Position numbers and translations under genes: made by a program. A stretch of 64,000 nucleotides of DNA, from NCBI RefSeq assembly GCF_008710275.1, contig NZ_VYQE01000002.1:669522-733521 (forward strand), given 5' to 3'. The notes below the pieces were generated by a model. The model had not been told where the DNA came from, did not search any database, and worked only from the letters and a program-made list of their open reading frames with translations. This document shows positions 17,842 through 29,401 of the stretch, one piece after another. This stretch comes from Histidinibacterium aquaticum (lineage in GTDB: Bacteria > Pseudomonadota > Alphaproteobacteria > Rhodobacterales > Rhodobacteraceae). Each line of letters opens with the position of its first letter. The stretch's first letter is position 1.

Positions 17842-18240
17842 CTAGTTCTGGGGATCGCCCTCGGGAGCGGTCGGGTCGTCTTCGGGGGCAGCGATGTCGG
17901 AGTCGTCGACCGGGTCGATGCTGTCCTCCATGGCCTCCTCGACAGGCTCGGCGCTGGACTCGGCAGCCTCGTCGATGGCCGTGCCGGGCTCGGTTGCGGC
18001 GTCCTCGATGCGGTTGTCGAAGCTTTCGCCGGTGGGCGCATCCTCGACCTCGTCCGCGGTCTCGGCCAGAGCGGAGTCACTGTCGGTCGCCTCGGGCTCG
18101 TCGATCTCGACCTCCTCGACGGGCTCCGGTCCGCCGCCGAGAAGGACCCAGAGAAGAACTGCGATGACGGCGACGATGATGGCGCCGATGACGATGCGGC
18201 CGGTGCTATTCCCGCCGCTGCGATTGGGATCTTGGGACAT
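17842..18240 (-). CDS. single-pass membrane protein with acidic tail (first of three in the sox cluster)
   Basis: The 132-residue protein has a short polar N-terminus, one membrane helix (about residues 15-35, GRIVIGAIIVAVIAVLLWVLL) and a long acidic tail very rich in Glu, Asp and Ala. The tail contains ESFDNRIEDAATEPGTAIDEA, which resembles the tail of the 61-residue protein at 18301-18486 (VDNRLSEPAEGPIEDL). The start is the ATG at 18240 with AGGGGA upstream. It lies between soxB and soxD in the same direction. Function unknown; it could be anchored in the inner membrane with the acidic tail in the periplasm. Confidence 0.7.
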   Translation of the reverse strand: MSQDPNRSGGNSTGRIVIGAIIVAVIAVLLWVLLGGGPEPVEEVEIDEPEATDSDSALAETADEVEDAPTGESFDNRIEDAATEPGTAIDEAAESSAEPVEEAMEDSIDPVDDSDIAAPEDDPTAPEGDPQN

Positions 18241-18300
18241 GTGGCGTTCCCCTGGTCAATGTGAATTGCCAAGGGAACGAGCCGATCGCAGGCCCGGTTC

Positions 18301-18486
18301 CTAGTCGGTGAGGTCTTCGATCGGGCCTTCCGCGGGTTCGCTGAGACGGTTGTCGACGTCTGGCGAAGCGTCGCCTTCACCGGCCTCTGCCGGTCCGGGA
18401 TCTCCGTCGGTCGTGTCCGCGTCGATGAAAAACCAAGCCACCGCGCCGAGCGCGACGACCAGGACCAGAATGTAAATCTGTCGCAC
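18301..18486 (-). CDS. single-pass membrane mini-protein with acidic tail (second of three)
   Basis: A 61-residue protein made of one membrane helix (residues 3-20, QIYILVLVVALGAVAWFF) and an acidic tail ending DNRLSEPAEGPIEDLTD. It starts with GTG at 18486, preceded by the strong ribosome binding site AGGAGGG. Its architecture and the shared DNR[IL] segment suggest common ancestry with its 132-residue neighbour. Function unknown. Confidence 0.65.
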   Translation of the reverse strand: MRQIYILVLVVALGAVAWFFIDADTTDGDPGPAEAGEGDASPDVDNRLSEPAEGPIEDLTD

Positions 18487-18543
18487 GAGGCCCTCCTGCT
18501 TGCCTGGACCCGCTGAAACGGGCCCAGGCTGCAGAGGTTCCTG

Positions 18544-18750
18544 TTAGTCCTCGACTTCTTCGGCGACTTCGCCGTCAGCCTCTTCGGCGACCTCGCCGTC
18601 AGAGACGCCCTCGACCTCTCCGGCCTCGATCTCGGTGTCGGTGGTGGTCGCCTCGACGGCTTCTTCGCCGAGTTCGATGACGCCGATGAGGATGAGGACG
18701 ATGATGATGACGATGATGCCGACGACGGCGAGGATGATATTACGAAGCAC
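18544..18750 (-). CDS. single-pass membrane mini-protein with acidic tail (third of three)
   Basis: A 68-residue protein with a very hydrophobic helix rich in Ile and Val (residues 4-24) and a strongly acidic tail with an internal repeat, DGEVAEEADGEVAEEVED. I start it at the GTG at 18750 because GGAGGG precedes it at the right distance; a longer frame to 18849 has no such site and an Arg-rich, non-conserved N-terminus. It is the first gene after soxB (88 bases downstream). Function unknown. Confidence 0.6.
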   Translation of the reverse strand: MLRNIILAVVGIIVIIIVLILIGVIELGEEAVEATTTDTEIEAGEVEGVSDGEVAEEADGEVAEEVED

Positions 18751-18838
18751 GGGATTCCCTCCATGTGAAATGACACCATCACAACACCGCGAGGCGCGCC
18801 CGCGTTCCCTGCCGGGCTCAAGACGGGCTGAACCGCGC

Positions 18839-20083
18839 TCAATGTGCAACTCCCGCGGCCACGCTTTCGTCGATGAACCGGCCTTCGCGGAAGCGGTCGA
18901 GTGAGAAGGAATCGGCCAGCGAAGAGGTCCCCTTCGCCATGAGTTCGGCCATGGCCCAGCCGGATCCCGGGATGGCCTTGAAGCCGCCCGTACCCCAACC
19001 GCAGTTGATGAAAACGTTCTCGACCGGTGTCTTCGAGATGATCGGCGATCGGTCCCCGGTCATGTCGACGATGCCGCCCCACCAGCGCAGCATCTTGAGC
19101 CGCGAAATTACCGGGAAGGTCTCCACCAGCGCGCGCACCGTCTCCTCGGCGTGGTGGAACGAGCCGCGTTGGGTGTAGTTGTTGTAGCCGTCCGCGCCGC
19201 CGCCGATGACCATTTCGCCCTTGTCGGACTGGCTCATGTAGCCGTGGACGGTATTCGCCATGACGACCACGTCCATGCACGGCTTGATCGGCTCCGAGAC
19301 GAGCGCCTGCAGGGCGACGCTCTCGATCGGCAGGCGGAAGCCCGCCATGTCGGCGAGGTGGCCCGAGTGTCCTGCGACGACGATGCCGAGCTTATCGCAG
19401 TCGATGGGACCCTTGGTCGTGTCGACGCCCGCGACCTTGCCGCCCTCACGGCGGATCCCGGTGACTTCACACTTCTGGATGATGTCCATGCCCATGTCGG
19501 AACATGCCCGGGCATAGCCCCAGGCCACCGCGTCGTGCCGTGCCGTGCCGGCACGAGGCTGCCAAAGCGCCCCCAGCACCGGGTAGCGCGGACCGTCGAT
19601 GCGGATGATCGGGCAGAGCTCCTTCACCCGCTCCGGCCCGATGAACTCCGTGTCCACGCCCTGCAGGGCGTTTGCATGGGCCGTGCGCTGGTAGCCGCGG
19701 ATCTCGTGCTGGGTCTGGGCCAGCATCATCACGCCGCGCGGGCTGAACATGACGTTCATGTTCAGGTCCTGGCTCATGGTCTCGTAGAGGCTGCGCGACT
19801 TCTCGTAGATCGCGGCGGAAGGATCCTGGAGGTAGTTCGAGCGGATGATCGTGGTGTTGCGGCCTGTGTTGCCGCCGCCGAGCCAGCCCTTTTCGATCAC
19901 CGCGACGTTGGTGATGCCGTGGTTCTTGCCGAGCCAGTAAGCGGTCGCGAGACCGTGCCCGCCCGCGCCGACGATGACCACGTCGTATTTCCGCTTCGGC
20001 TCGGGTGAGCGCCAGGCCCGCTCCCAACCGGAGTGAAAGCGCATGGCCTCCCGGGCGAGTGCGAAGGCGGAATAGCGTTGCAT
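18839..20083 (-). CDS. soxB: sarcosine oxidase beta subunit
   Basis: The 414-residue flavoprotein is the catalytic subunit that oxidises sarcosine. It has an FAD-binding loop, KYDVVIVGAGGHGLATAYWLG (residues 32-52), the GRNTTIIRSNY motif, and His183 in TARHDAVAWGYA, which fits the position of the histidine that covalently holds FMN in characterised SoxB proteins. The start is the ATG at 20083 (MQRYSAFALAREAMRFH), the usual SoxB opening; the long open frame upstream is antisense to ccmI and is not part of it. It is the first gene of the minus-strand sox cluster and diverges from ccmI across 192 bases. Confidence 0.97.
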   Translation of the reverse strand: MQRYSAFALAREAMRFHSGWERAWRSPEPKRKYDVVIVGAGGHGLATAYWLGKNHGITNVAVIEKGWLGGGNTGRNTTIIRSNYLQDPSAAIYEKSRSLYETMSQDLNMNVMFSPRGVMMLAQTQHEIRGYQRTAHANALQGVDTEFIGPERVKELCPIIRIDGPRYPVLGALWQPRAGTARHDAVAWGYARACSDMGMDIIQKCEVTGIRREGGKVAGVDTTKGPIDCDKLGIVVAGHSGHLADMAGFRLPIESVALQALVSEPIKPCMDVVVMANTVHGYMSQSDKGEMVIGGGADGYNNYTQRGSFHHAEETVRALVETFPVISRLKMLRWWGGIVDMTGDRSPIISKTPVENVFINCGWGTGGFKAIPGSGWAMAELMAKGTSSLADSFSLDRFREGRFIDESVAAGVAH

Positions 20084-20275
20084 CTGGCCGAATCCCCCGT
20101 GTCCTGCCGCCGAACGGCTTCCCGTGGGGATGAACCCTTGGCGGCCGATCCGGTGGACTGTCAACGGCACAAGTCCGCGAGAATGCGACATGCGCCGGAG
20201 ACGCGCGGTCGCAGGGGCTTTTCGCTGTGGACCGGGGCCTTTATGTCGGTTCCGGAACGGAGCACCGGGACCCTC

Positions 20276-21505
20276 ATGATCTTCTTCCTCATCTGCGCCG
20301 CCGCGGCCCTTCTCGTGGCCGGATCGCTCGTCCTGCCACTCCTGCGGGGCGGGGCCGAGGGCGACACCCGGTCCGAGGTCGCGATCTACCGCGCGCAGCT
20401 CGAGGAGATCGACCGCGATATCGCGCGCGGTGTGCTCGACGGCGAAGAGGCCGAGCGCACCCGGACGGAGATCGCCCGTCGGCTGCTCGCCGCGGACCGG
20501 GCGCAGGCCGAGGCCGGCGGCGACGCGCCCCGTCGCGCGACGCGCGTGGCGGCCGGGCTGACAGGCCTTGCCATCGTGGCCGTCGCGGGCGGGCTCTACG
20601 CCTGGCTCGGGGCGGCCGACCTCTCGGGCCCCTACCCCGACATTCCCCGCGCCGCCCGAATTGCCCAAGCCGAGGAAATGCGCGAGTCCCGCCCCAGCCA
20701 GGCCGCACTGGAAGCCGCCGCGCCGGAGATAGCCGCCGACACCAGCGACGCCCCGGAAGACTACCTCGAAATGGTCGCGCAACTGCGCGAGATCGTCCCG
20801 ACGCGGCCCGACGACCTGCAGGGCTGGGAGCTCCTGGCCCGGCACGAGGCCGCTCTCGGCAATTACGCCGCCGCAGCCAGGGCGCAGGAGCGAGTCATAG
20901 CGCTCATGGGAGAGGAAGCCACCGTCGAGGACCAAGTTCGCCTGCTCGACCTCATGGTCGCCGCGACCGCCGGCGTGGTCTCTCCCGAGGCCGAGGCCCT
21001 GACCGATGTCATTCTCGCCTCCGACGACGAGAACCTGGCCGCGCGCTACTACGTTGGCCTCCTCTACGCCCAGACGGACCGGCCCGACGTCGCCTTCCGC
21101 ATCTGGCGCGACGTCATCACCGAGGGACCGACCGAGAACCCCTACGTCCGGCTCTCTCGCGGCCAGATCGAGGAGGCCGCCTTCCGCGCCGGGGAGGAAT
21201 TCCAGCTGCCGCCCGAGGTCGAGAGCGTGCCCGGCCCGAGCCAGGAGGACATGGAGGCGGCCGCCGAGATGGACCCCGAGGCGCGGCAGGAGATGATCGA
21301 GGGTATGGTCGCCCGTCTCGAGGGGCGCCTCGCCAGCCAGGGCGGCACCGCCGAGGACTGGGCCCGGCTGATCTCCGCCAAGGGCGTCCTCGGCGAAACC
21401 GAGCAGGCTCAGGCCATCCTCGACGAGGCGCGCGGCGTCTTCGAAGAGAGCGAAGAGGCCCTCGCGCTCATCGAACGAGCGGCCGAAGGCGCGGGGCTCG
21501 AATGA
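20276..21505 (+). CDS. ccmI: cytochrome c biogenesis protein CcmI
   Basis: The 409-residue protein has two N-terminal membrane helices (residues 1-22 and about 88-110) enclosing a cytoplasmic loop with [20 protein letters not shown]-rich periplasmic region follows, with [28 protein letters not shown]. CcmI presents apocytochrome c to the haem-ligation complex. The start at 20276 is chosen to begin at the first membrane helix; an ATG 33 bases upstream is possible. Its stop overlaps the ruvX start (ATGA). It stands apart from the other ccm genes, which are not in this window. Confidence 0.9.
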   Translation: MIFFLICAAAALLVAGSLVLPLLRGGAEGDTRSEVAIYRAQLEEIDRDIARGVLDGEEAERTRTEIARRLLAADRAQAEAGGDAPRRATRVAAGLTGLAIVAVAGGLYAWLGAADLSGPYPDIPRAARIAQAEEMRESRPSQAALEAAAPEIAADTSDAPEDYLEMVAQLREIVPTRPDDLQGWELLARHEAALGNYAAAARAQERVIALMGEEATVEDQVRLLDLMVAATAGVVSPEAEALTDVILASDDENLAARYYVGLLYAQTDRPDVAFRIWRDVITEGPTENPYVRLSRGQIEEAAFRAGEEFQLPPEVESVPGPSQEDMEAAAEMDPEARQEMIEGMVARLEGRLASQGGTAEDWARLISAKGVLGETEQAQAILDEARGVFEESEEALALIERAAEGAGLE

Positions 21506-21978
21506 TCTGCGAAAGCGCGGAGGATTTCGCCGCCGCCCTGCCCCCACTCGGCGCGGTCATGGGCCTCGACCTGGGCACGAAGACCATCGGTGTCGCCGTC
21601 TCGGACGGTATGCGCTCTGTCGCCACCCCGCTGGAAACCGTGAAGCGGAAGAAATTCACGGCCGATGCCGCCCGCCTGCTGGAAATCGCCACCGGCCGGC
21701 AGGTGACCGGCTTCGTCCTCGGCCTGCCGCGCAACATGGACGGGAGCGAGGGACCGCGATGCCAGTCGACACGCGCCTTCGCCCGCAACCTGTCCGGCCT
21801 CACGGACCTCCCCATCGGCTTCTGGGACGAGCGCCTTTCGACCGTTGCCGCCGAGCGGGCCCTGCTTGAGGCGGATACGTCGCGAAAACGTCGCGCCGAG
21901 GTCATCGATCATGTCGCCGCCTCTGTAATATTGCAGGGACTGCTCGACCGTCTCGGGCACCTGAGGAACGCAACGTGA
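21502..21978 (+). CDS. ruvX: RuvX/YqgF-type putative Holliday junction resolvase
   Basis: The 158-residue protein has the RNase H-like motifs of the family: [15 protein letters not shown] near the N-terminus, [23 protein letters not shown] in the middle, [15 protein letters not shown], and [20 protein letters not shown] at the end. YqgF proteins act in pre-16S rRNA maturation and may cut branched DNA. It is translationally coupled to ccmI upstream and to the DUF1289 gene downstream (4-base overlaps at both ends). Confidence 0.93.
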   Translation: MICESAEDFAAALPPLGAVMGLDLGTKTIGVAVSDGMRSVATPLETVKRKKFTADAARLLEIATGRQVTGFVLGLPRNMDGSEGPRCQSTRAFARNLSGLTDLPIGFWDERLSTVAAERALLEADTSRKRRAEVIDHVAASVILQGLLDRLGHLRNAT

Positions 21979-22220
21979 GCAAACCCGACACCTCGGACAA
22001 GGTCTGGTCCCGCGCGGAGATCGAGAGCCCCTGCATCAAGGTCTGCGTCGTCCACCCGGAGGCGCGGCTCTGCACCGGGTGCCTGCGCACGCTCGACGAG
22101 ATCGCGGAATGGTCGCGCATGACCTCCGACCAGCGTCAGGCGGTGATGGAAGAGCTCCCCTCCCGCGCCGGCCGGCTGAAGGTGCGGCGCGGCGGTCGCG
22201 CCGCGCGGCTCAAGCGCTAG
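21975..22220 (+). CDS. DUF1289 domain protein, small cysteine-rich
   Basis: The 81-residue protein has four cysteines at positions 20, 24, 33 and 36 ([29 protein letters not shown]), the DUF1289 signature, which probably binds a metal or Fe-S cluster. It starts with GTG overlapping the ruvX stop (GTGA). Its C-terminus is Arg-rich. The end overlaps the stop of the convergent TauE/SafE gene by 4 bases. Function unknown. Confidence 0.85.
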   Translation: MSKPDTSDKVWSRAEIESPCIKVCVVHPEARLCTGCLRTLDEIAEWSRMTSDQRQAVMEELPSRAGRLKVRRGGRAARLKR

Positions 22221-23041
22221 CCGGCCAGCGCGCTCCGGATCATGTTGAGCGCGACGAGGATCAGAAACACCCCGAAGACCCGCTTGAGCCGCTGCGCATC
22301 GGTCCGATGCGCGAGCGCCGCGCCCATTGGCGCCGTGATCAGCGTCATCGCGATGACGAGACCGAAAGCGACGAGATTGACCGAGCCGACGGTGAGCGGC
22401 GGCCGCACGGCCTCCGGCATCGGCACCACGAGAAAGCCCAGAACCGACGGGACGGCGATCAGCACGCCGAAGCCCGCCGCCGTCGCCACCGCGCGGTGGA
22501 TCGGGACGCCGTAGAGGCTCATGACCGGCACGCCGAAACTGCCGCCACCGATCCCCATCAGGACGGAGAGAAAACCGATGACCGGCGACATCACGGCGCG
22601 CAGCACGCCGACGGGCATGACCGGTCCGAGCCGCCAGGTGGACTTGCCCAAGGTCATGTAGAGGCCCACGACAACCGCAAGCGTCCCGAAAATGGCCTGA
22701 AGCCAGTCCGAACGCAGGCTGGAGGCGACGAGAACGCCGACCACCGCGCCAATGGCGATTCCCGGTGCCCAGCCCTTGAGGATGGACCAGTCGACGGCAC
22801 CCTTCCGGTTGTGCGCCGCGACGGAGCGCAGCGAGGTCACGATGATCGTCGCGAGCGAGGTCGCCAGGCACATCCGCATGAGTTCGGGACTGTCGTAGCC
22901 GAGCACGGCGAAGGCGTAGAAGAACGCGGGCACGAGGACGATGCCCCCGCCCACGCCCAGCAGGCCCGCGAGCACACCGGCGAATGCGCCGATCACCAGC
23001 AGCATCGCTCCCATCGCGATCAACAGTCCCATGTCAGGCAT
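22217..23041 (-). CDS. TauE/SafE family anion permease
   Basis: The 274-residue inner-membrane protein has about eight hydrophobic segments and the two repeated GVGGG[IS]-type motifs of the TSUP family (AGLLGVGGGIVLVPAFFY near the N-terminus, LMGIGGGSFGVPVMSLYG in the middle). The family exports sulfite, sulfoacetate and related organosulfur anions, or imports sulfur compounds. The start is the ATG at 23041. Substrate unknown; with a possible sulfite-producing pathway 25 kb away a sulfite role is conceivable but not supported by linkage. Confidence 0.85.
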   Translation of the reverse strand: MPDMGLLIAMGAMLLVIGAFAGVLAGLLGVGGGIVLVPAFFYAFAVLGYDSPELMRMCLATSLATIIVTSLRSVAAHNRKGAVDWSILKGWAPGIAIGAVVGVLVASSLRSDWLQAIFGTLAVVVGLYMTLGKSTWRLGPVMPVGVLRAVMSPVIGFLSVLMGIGGGSFGVPVMSLYGVPIHRAVATAAGFGVLIAVPSVLGFLVVPMPEAVRPPLTVGSVNLVAFGLVIAMTLITAPMGAALAHRTDAQRLKRVFGVFLILVALNMIRSALAG

Positions 23042-23104
23042 CTCTTCCCTCCCCGTTCGTCCCGCCCCTCTTTGCCCAGCGGCGCGGCGGCTGCAATGGC
23101 TCGC

Positions 23105-23135
23105 AAAAAAGGCGGCGCCCGCAAGGAGCGCCGCC
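23105..23135 (-). terminator. rho-independent terminator after katG
   Basis: On the minus strand GGCGGCGC pairs with GCGCCGCC (23128-23135 and 23111-23118), followed by TTTTTT (23105-23110). It lies 28 bases past the katG stop. The A tract on the other side makes it partly symmetric, but no plus-strand gene ends here. Confidence 0.9.
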
Positions 23136-23163
23136 GAAAAATGGTTCGTCGGTGCGACCCGGC

Positions 23164-26454
<3,291 letters not shown>

Positions 26455-26470
26455 TTAACGGGAGGATACC

Positions 26471-27292
26471 ATGAAGAGTTCGCTGGAGATCTTCGATCTC
26501 GAAACCGGCGCCTGCAGCGTCGTGCTCACCACCGACCGGCTGATCGAGGCGCCGAACTGGGCGCCTTCCGGCGACCACCTGGTCGTCAACGGAGACGGAC
26601 GGCTCTTCCGCGTGCCTCTCTCACGGCCGGAGCTGCAGGAGATCGACACCGGCTTCGCCGACCGCTGCAACAACGACCATGGGCTCTCGCCGGACGGGGG
26701 CACCCTCGTCATCTCGCACCATGTCGAGGACGGCAGCTGCATCTTCACCCTCCCGGCCGAGGGCGGGGAGCCGACACGGATCACCGAGAAGACCCCCTCC
26801 TACTGGCACGGCTGGTCGCCGGATGGCCGCACCCTCGCCTACTGCGCGAAACGGGACGGGACCTTCGCCATTCACACGATACCAGTCGGAGGCGGCGAAG
26901 AAACGCGCCTGACCGACGAAGAAGGCCACGCCGACGGGCCCGACTATACGCCCGAAGGCGACTGGATCTGGTTCAACTCGACCCGCGGCGGGACCATGCA
27001 GCTCTGGCGGATGCGGCCCGACGGCAGCGAGCAGGAGCAGATGACCGACGACGAACGGATCAACTGGTTCCCGCACCCGCGGCCGACCGGGCCTGAGGTC
27101 CTCTACGTCTCCTACGAGGGCGGGACCGAGGGCCATCCGCGCGACCATGAAGTCGAGCTGCGCCTCCTCGATCCGCGCGACGGCACCATCCGAACTCTGG
27201 AGCCGGTCTTCGGGGGACAGGGCACGATCAACGTACCCTGCTGGGAGCCCGGCGGACGCCGCTTCGCCTTCGTGCGCTACGCGCGGCCCTGA
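26471..27292 (+). CDS. TolB-like beta-propeller protein
   Basis: The 273-residue protein is built from PD40/WD40-like repeats, each with the pattern W[SA]PDG or similar: APNWAPSGDHLVVN, GLSPDGGTLVIS, HGWSPDGRTLAYC, PDYTPEGDWIWFNSTRGG, CWEPGGRRFAFVRY. There is no signal peptide, so unlike TolB it should be cytoplasmic. Similar stand-alone propellers are usually labelled biopolymer transporter TolB-like; the function is unknown. The start is the ATG at 26471 with CGGGAGG upstream. It ends 6 bases from the convergent hydrolase gene. Confidence 0.8.
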   Translation: MKSSLEIFDLETGACSVVLTTDRLIEAPNWAPSGDHLVVNGDGRLFRVPLSRPELQEIDTGFADRCNNDHGLSPDGGTLVISHHVEDGSCIFTLPAEGGEPTRITEKTPSYWHGWSPDGRTLAYCAKRDGTFAIHTIPVGGGEETRLTDEEGHADGPDYTPEGDWIWFNSTRGGTMQLWRMRPDGSEQEQMTDDERINWFPHPRPTGPEVLYVSYEGGTEGHPRDHEVELRLLDPRDGTIRTLEPVFGGQGTINVPCWEPGGRRFAFVRYARP

Positions 27293-27298
27293 GGCCGC

Positions 27299-29314
27299 TC
27301 AGACGAGGTTGCGCGGCACGGCGACGGCCCAGTCGGTGTCGCGCACCAGTTCCTCCCCGGCCCAGGCCTGCATCCGCGCCTCGATCCGGAAAGAACCCGC
27401 GTCACCCTGCAGGCGCGTGGTCGTGATGGTCTTCACCGACCAGTCGCCGCGGCTCATCTCGTGCTCCCAAATCACCTCGCCCTCGGCCGAGGCCGGATCG
27501 TCAGGCAGAACCGAGTAGCGCTCGTAGCCTTCCGAGGAGTGGTAGAAGTCCTGGCGGTTGATGCGGATGCCGCCTTCGTGCACGCGCACCTCGGTCGTGA
27601 CGCGGCCGGTGTCACGGTCCTCGCTCAGCTGCCACTCGGCTCCGGGCGGCACGGCAACGGCAATTTCGAGCGGCTCCGCTGCGCGGGGCGGCTGGAACTC
27701 CGGCACGGCAAGGCCGTCATCCGACCTGACCGGCAGATCGAGCACTGTCTGCCCCGGCAGCACGGTCAGCGTCACCGGTTCCGGCGTCGGCCAGGCGATG
27801 GGGAAATAGCTGGACGACAGCGAGAGCCGAAGGCGGTGCCCGGCCCGGAAAGTCTGGGCGACGTGCTTGAAGGGCACCTCGATCGTGTAGTCCCGGCCGG
27901 GTTCGAGCGGCTGCGGATCGGCGTGGCCGTCGCGGTGCGTGAGATTGAGAAGCCCGTAGCTGACGCGCGTTCCCGCCCCATCCGGCGCCACGTCGACCAG
28001 CCGCGCGGCGATCTGGGCGACCGGCTTGTCCGCCCGCAGGGTGACCCTGAGCTTCGCGTCTCCCGCGATCTCGAGCGGTGTTTCGAGCGGGGCGGTCTCG
28101 AAGACCAGGCTCCCGGCGTCGTCGCGCCTCTGGTCCGTGGGCTGGTCGCCGGGCAGCGCGTAGGAGCACCATTTGCCGCCATGCCCCCCGACCCAAAGGG
28201 GCGAGTTGAGCGTCATGGGCGCGTCCGGCGCACCCGCCTCCTCGGAGAGCGAACCGTCGGATCCCAGGCGGTACTCCGTCCGCGTGATGTTCGGCGACGG
28301 CCAGGCGAGCTCGGTGATCCAGCGCCCGTCCCGGTGCTCGTAATGGCTGCGCGGCGGAGCATGGTCCTGCATGTAGAGCCGTAGCGGCGGCTCGTCGGCA
28401 ATCCCGGTGTCCTCGCCCTTCAGCCACTGGTCCCACCAGCGCGTCTCCTCGGTGAGCCAGTCGATCGCGGGCCCCGGCTCGCCCAGGTGCGGGTAGCGAT
28501 GCGACCACGGTCCGACGATGCCCTTCGCGGGTCCCTTGAGGTTCTCGACCAGCCGGAAGACCGACCGGCAGTAGCCGTCGGCCCAGCCGCTCACGGCATA
28601 GACCGGTACTTCGATGTCGGAGAAGTCCTCGCAGACCGAGCCGTGCTGCCAGAACTCGTCGCGCGTCTGGTGGCTCATCCAGGTTTCGAGCCAGAGGCCG
28701 GACTCGTCGAGCCGCTTCTCCCAGAGCTCGCGCCAGCGGTTGCCGACATGGGCCGGGTCCGGCGGAAGGGTGTTGATGCCGAACATGACCGAGGCCCAGG
28801 ACAGCTGATCGCAGAGCAGCGTGCCGCCCATGTAATGGATGTCGTCGGCGTAGCGGTCGTCGGTCGAGCAGATGGTGACGACCGCCTTCAGGGCCGGCGG
28901 CCGGAGTGCGGCGATCTGCAACCCGTTGAAGCCGCCCCAGGAGATCCCGACGATGCCGACGCCCCCGTCGCACCAGGACTGGTCCGCGATCCAGGCGATC
29001 GTGTCGCAGCCGTCCTGCAGCTCGATCTCCGTGTACTCGTCGGTCATGACGCCTTCGGACTCGCCCGTCCCGCGCAGATCGACGCGCACGTAGGCGTAAC
29101 CGCGGGCCGCGAGCCAGGGGGCGCGGGCATGGTCACGCTCCAGCGTCTTGTCGTTCTTCCGGTAGGGAATGTACTCGAAGATCGCCGGGACCGGGTGGTC
29201 CTCGGCGTCGACCGGCATCCAGATGCGGGCGGCGAGCCGCGTGCCGTCCGGCATCGCGATCTCGACATGTTCGAGTTCCCGCACCGGGCGGGGAAGATCC
29301 GTATCGATGATCAT
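27299..29314 (-). CDS. CocE/NonD family serine hydrolase (X-Pro dipeptidyl-peptidase type)
   Basis: The 671-residue enzyme has an N-terminal alpha/beta-hydrolase domain with the nucleophile Ser125 in GIVGISWGGFNG, an oxyanion-type PYRKND segment near residue 50, RVDLRGTGESEG at 77-88, and a histidine candidate in VGPWSHRYPHLG. The C-terminal half is a jelly-roll domain (RVTLRADKPVAQIAARLVDVAPDG), as in CocE and X-Pro dipeptidyl peptidases. Enzymes of this group cleave esters or amides, including peptides and cephalosporin or cocaine esters. No signal peptide is seen. It lies 87 bases downstream of the ATP-grasp gene in the same direction; whether it belongs to the cyanophycin group is open. 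Confidence 0.88.
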   Translation of the reverse strand: MIIDTDLPRPVRELEHVEIAMPDGTRLAARIWMPVDAEDHPVPAIFEYIPYRKNDKTLERDHARAPWLAARGYAYVRVDLRGTGESEGVMTDEYTEIELQDGCDTIAWIADQSWCDGGVGIVGISWGGFNGLQIAALRPPALKAVVTICSTDDRYADDIHYMGGTLLCDQLSWASVMFGINTLPPDPAHVGNRWRELWEKRLDESGLWLETWMSHQTRDEFWQHGSVCEDFSDIEVPVYAVSGWADGYCRSVFRLVENLKGPAKGIVGPWSHRYPHLGEPGPAIDWLTEETRWWDQWLKGEDTGIADEPPLRLYMQDHAPPRSHYEHRDGRWITELAWPSPNITRTEYRLGSDGSLSEEAGAPDAPMTLNSPLWVGGHGGKWCSYALPGDQPTDQRRDDAGSLVFETAPLETPLEIAGDAKLRVTLRADKPVAQIAARLVDVAPDGAGTRVSYGLLNLTHRDGHADPQPLEPGRDYTIEVPFKHVAQTFRAGHRLRLSLSSSYFPIAWPTPEPVTLTVLPGQTVLDLPVRSDDGLAVPEFQPPRAAEPLEIAVAVPPGAEWQLSEDRDTGRVTTEVRVHEGGIRINRQDFYHSSEGYERYSVLPDDPASAEGEVIWEHEMSRGDWSVKTITTTRLQGDAGSFRIEARMQAWAGEELVRDTDWAVAVPRNLV

Positions 29315-29401
29315 GGGGCGCTCGACAGTTTCAGGCGGGGACAGAACCGTCAGGGCTTATCGCGGGCGAACGCCGGGAAGTCCAGCGCGTCGCCCCCCGC
29401 C

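Noticed and set aside
18544-18849. 101-residue version of the third mini-protein
   Set aside because: The extra N-terminus is Arg-rich, has no ribosome binding site at its ATG and overlaps the soxB end; the GTG at 18750 has a strong site.
22217-23041. TauE/SafE permease as the sulfite exporter of the putative sulfoquinovose pathway
   Set aside because: It is 25 kb away from the candidate pathway with unrelated neighbours; the family is broad, so the link is not supported.
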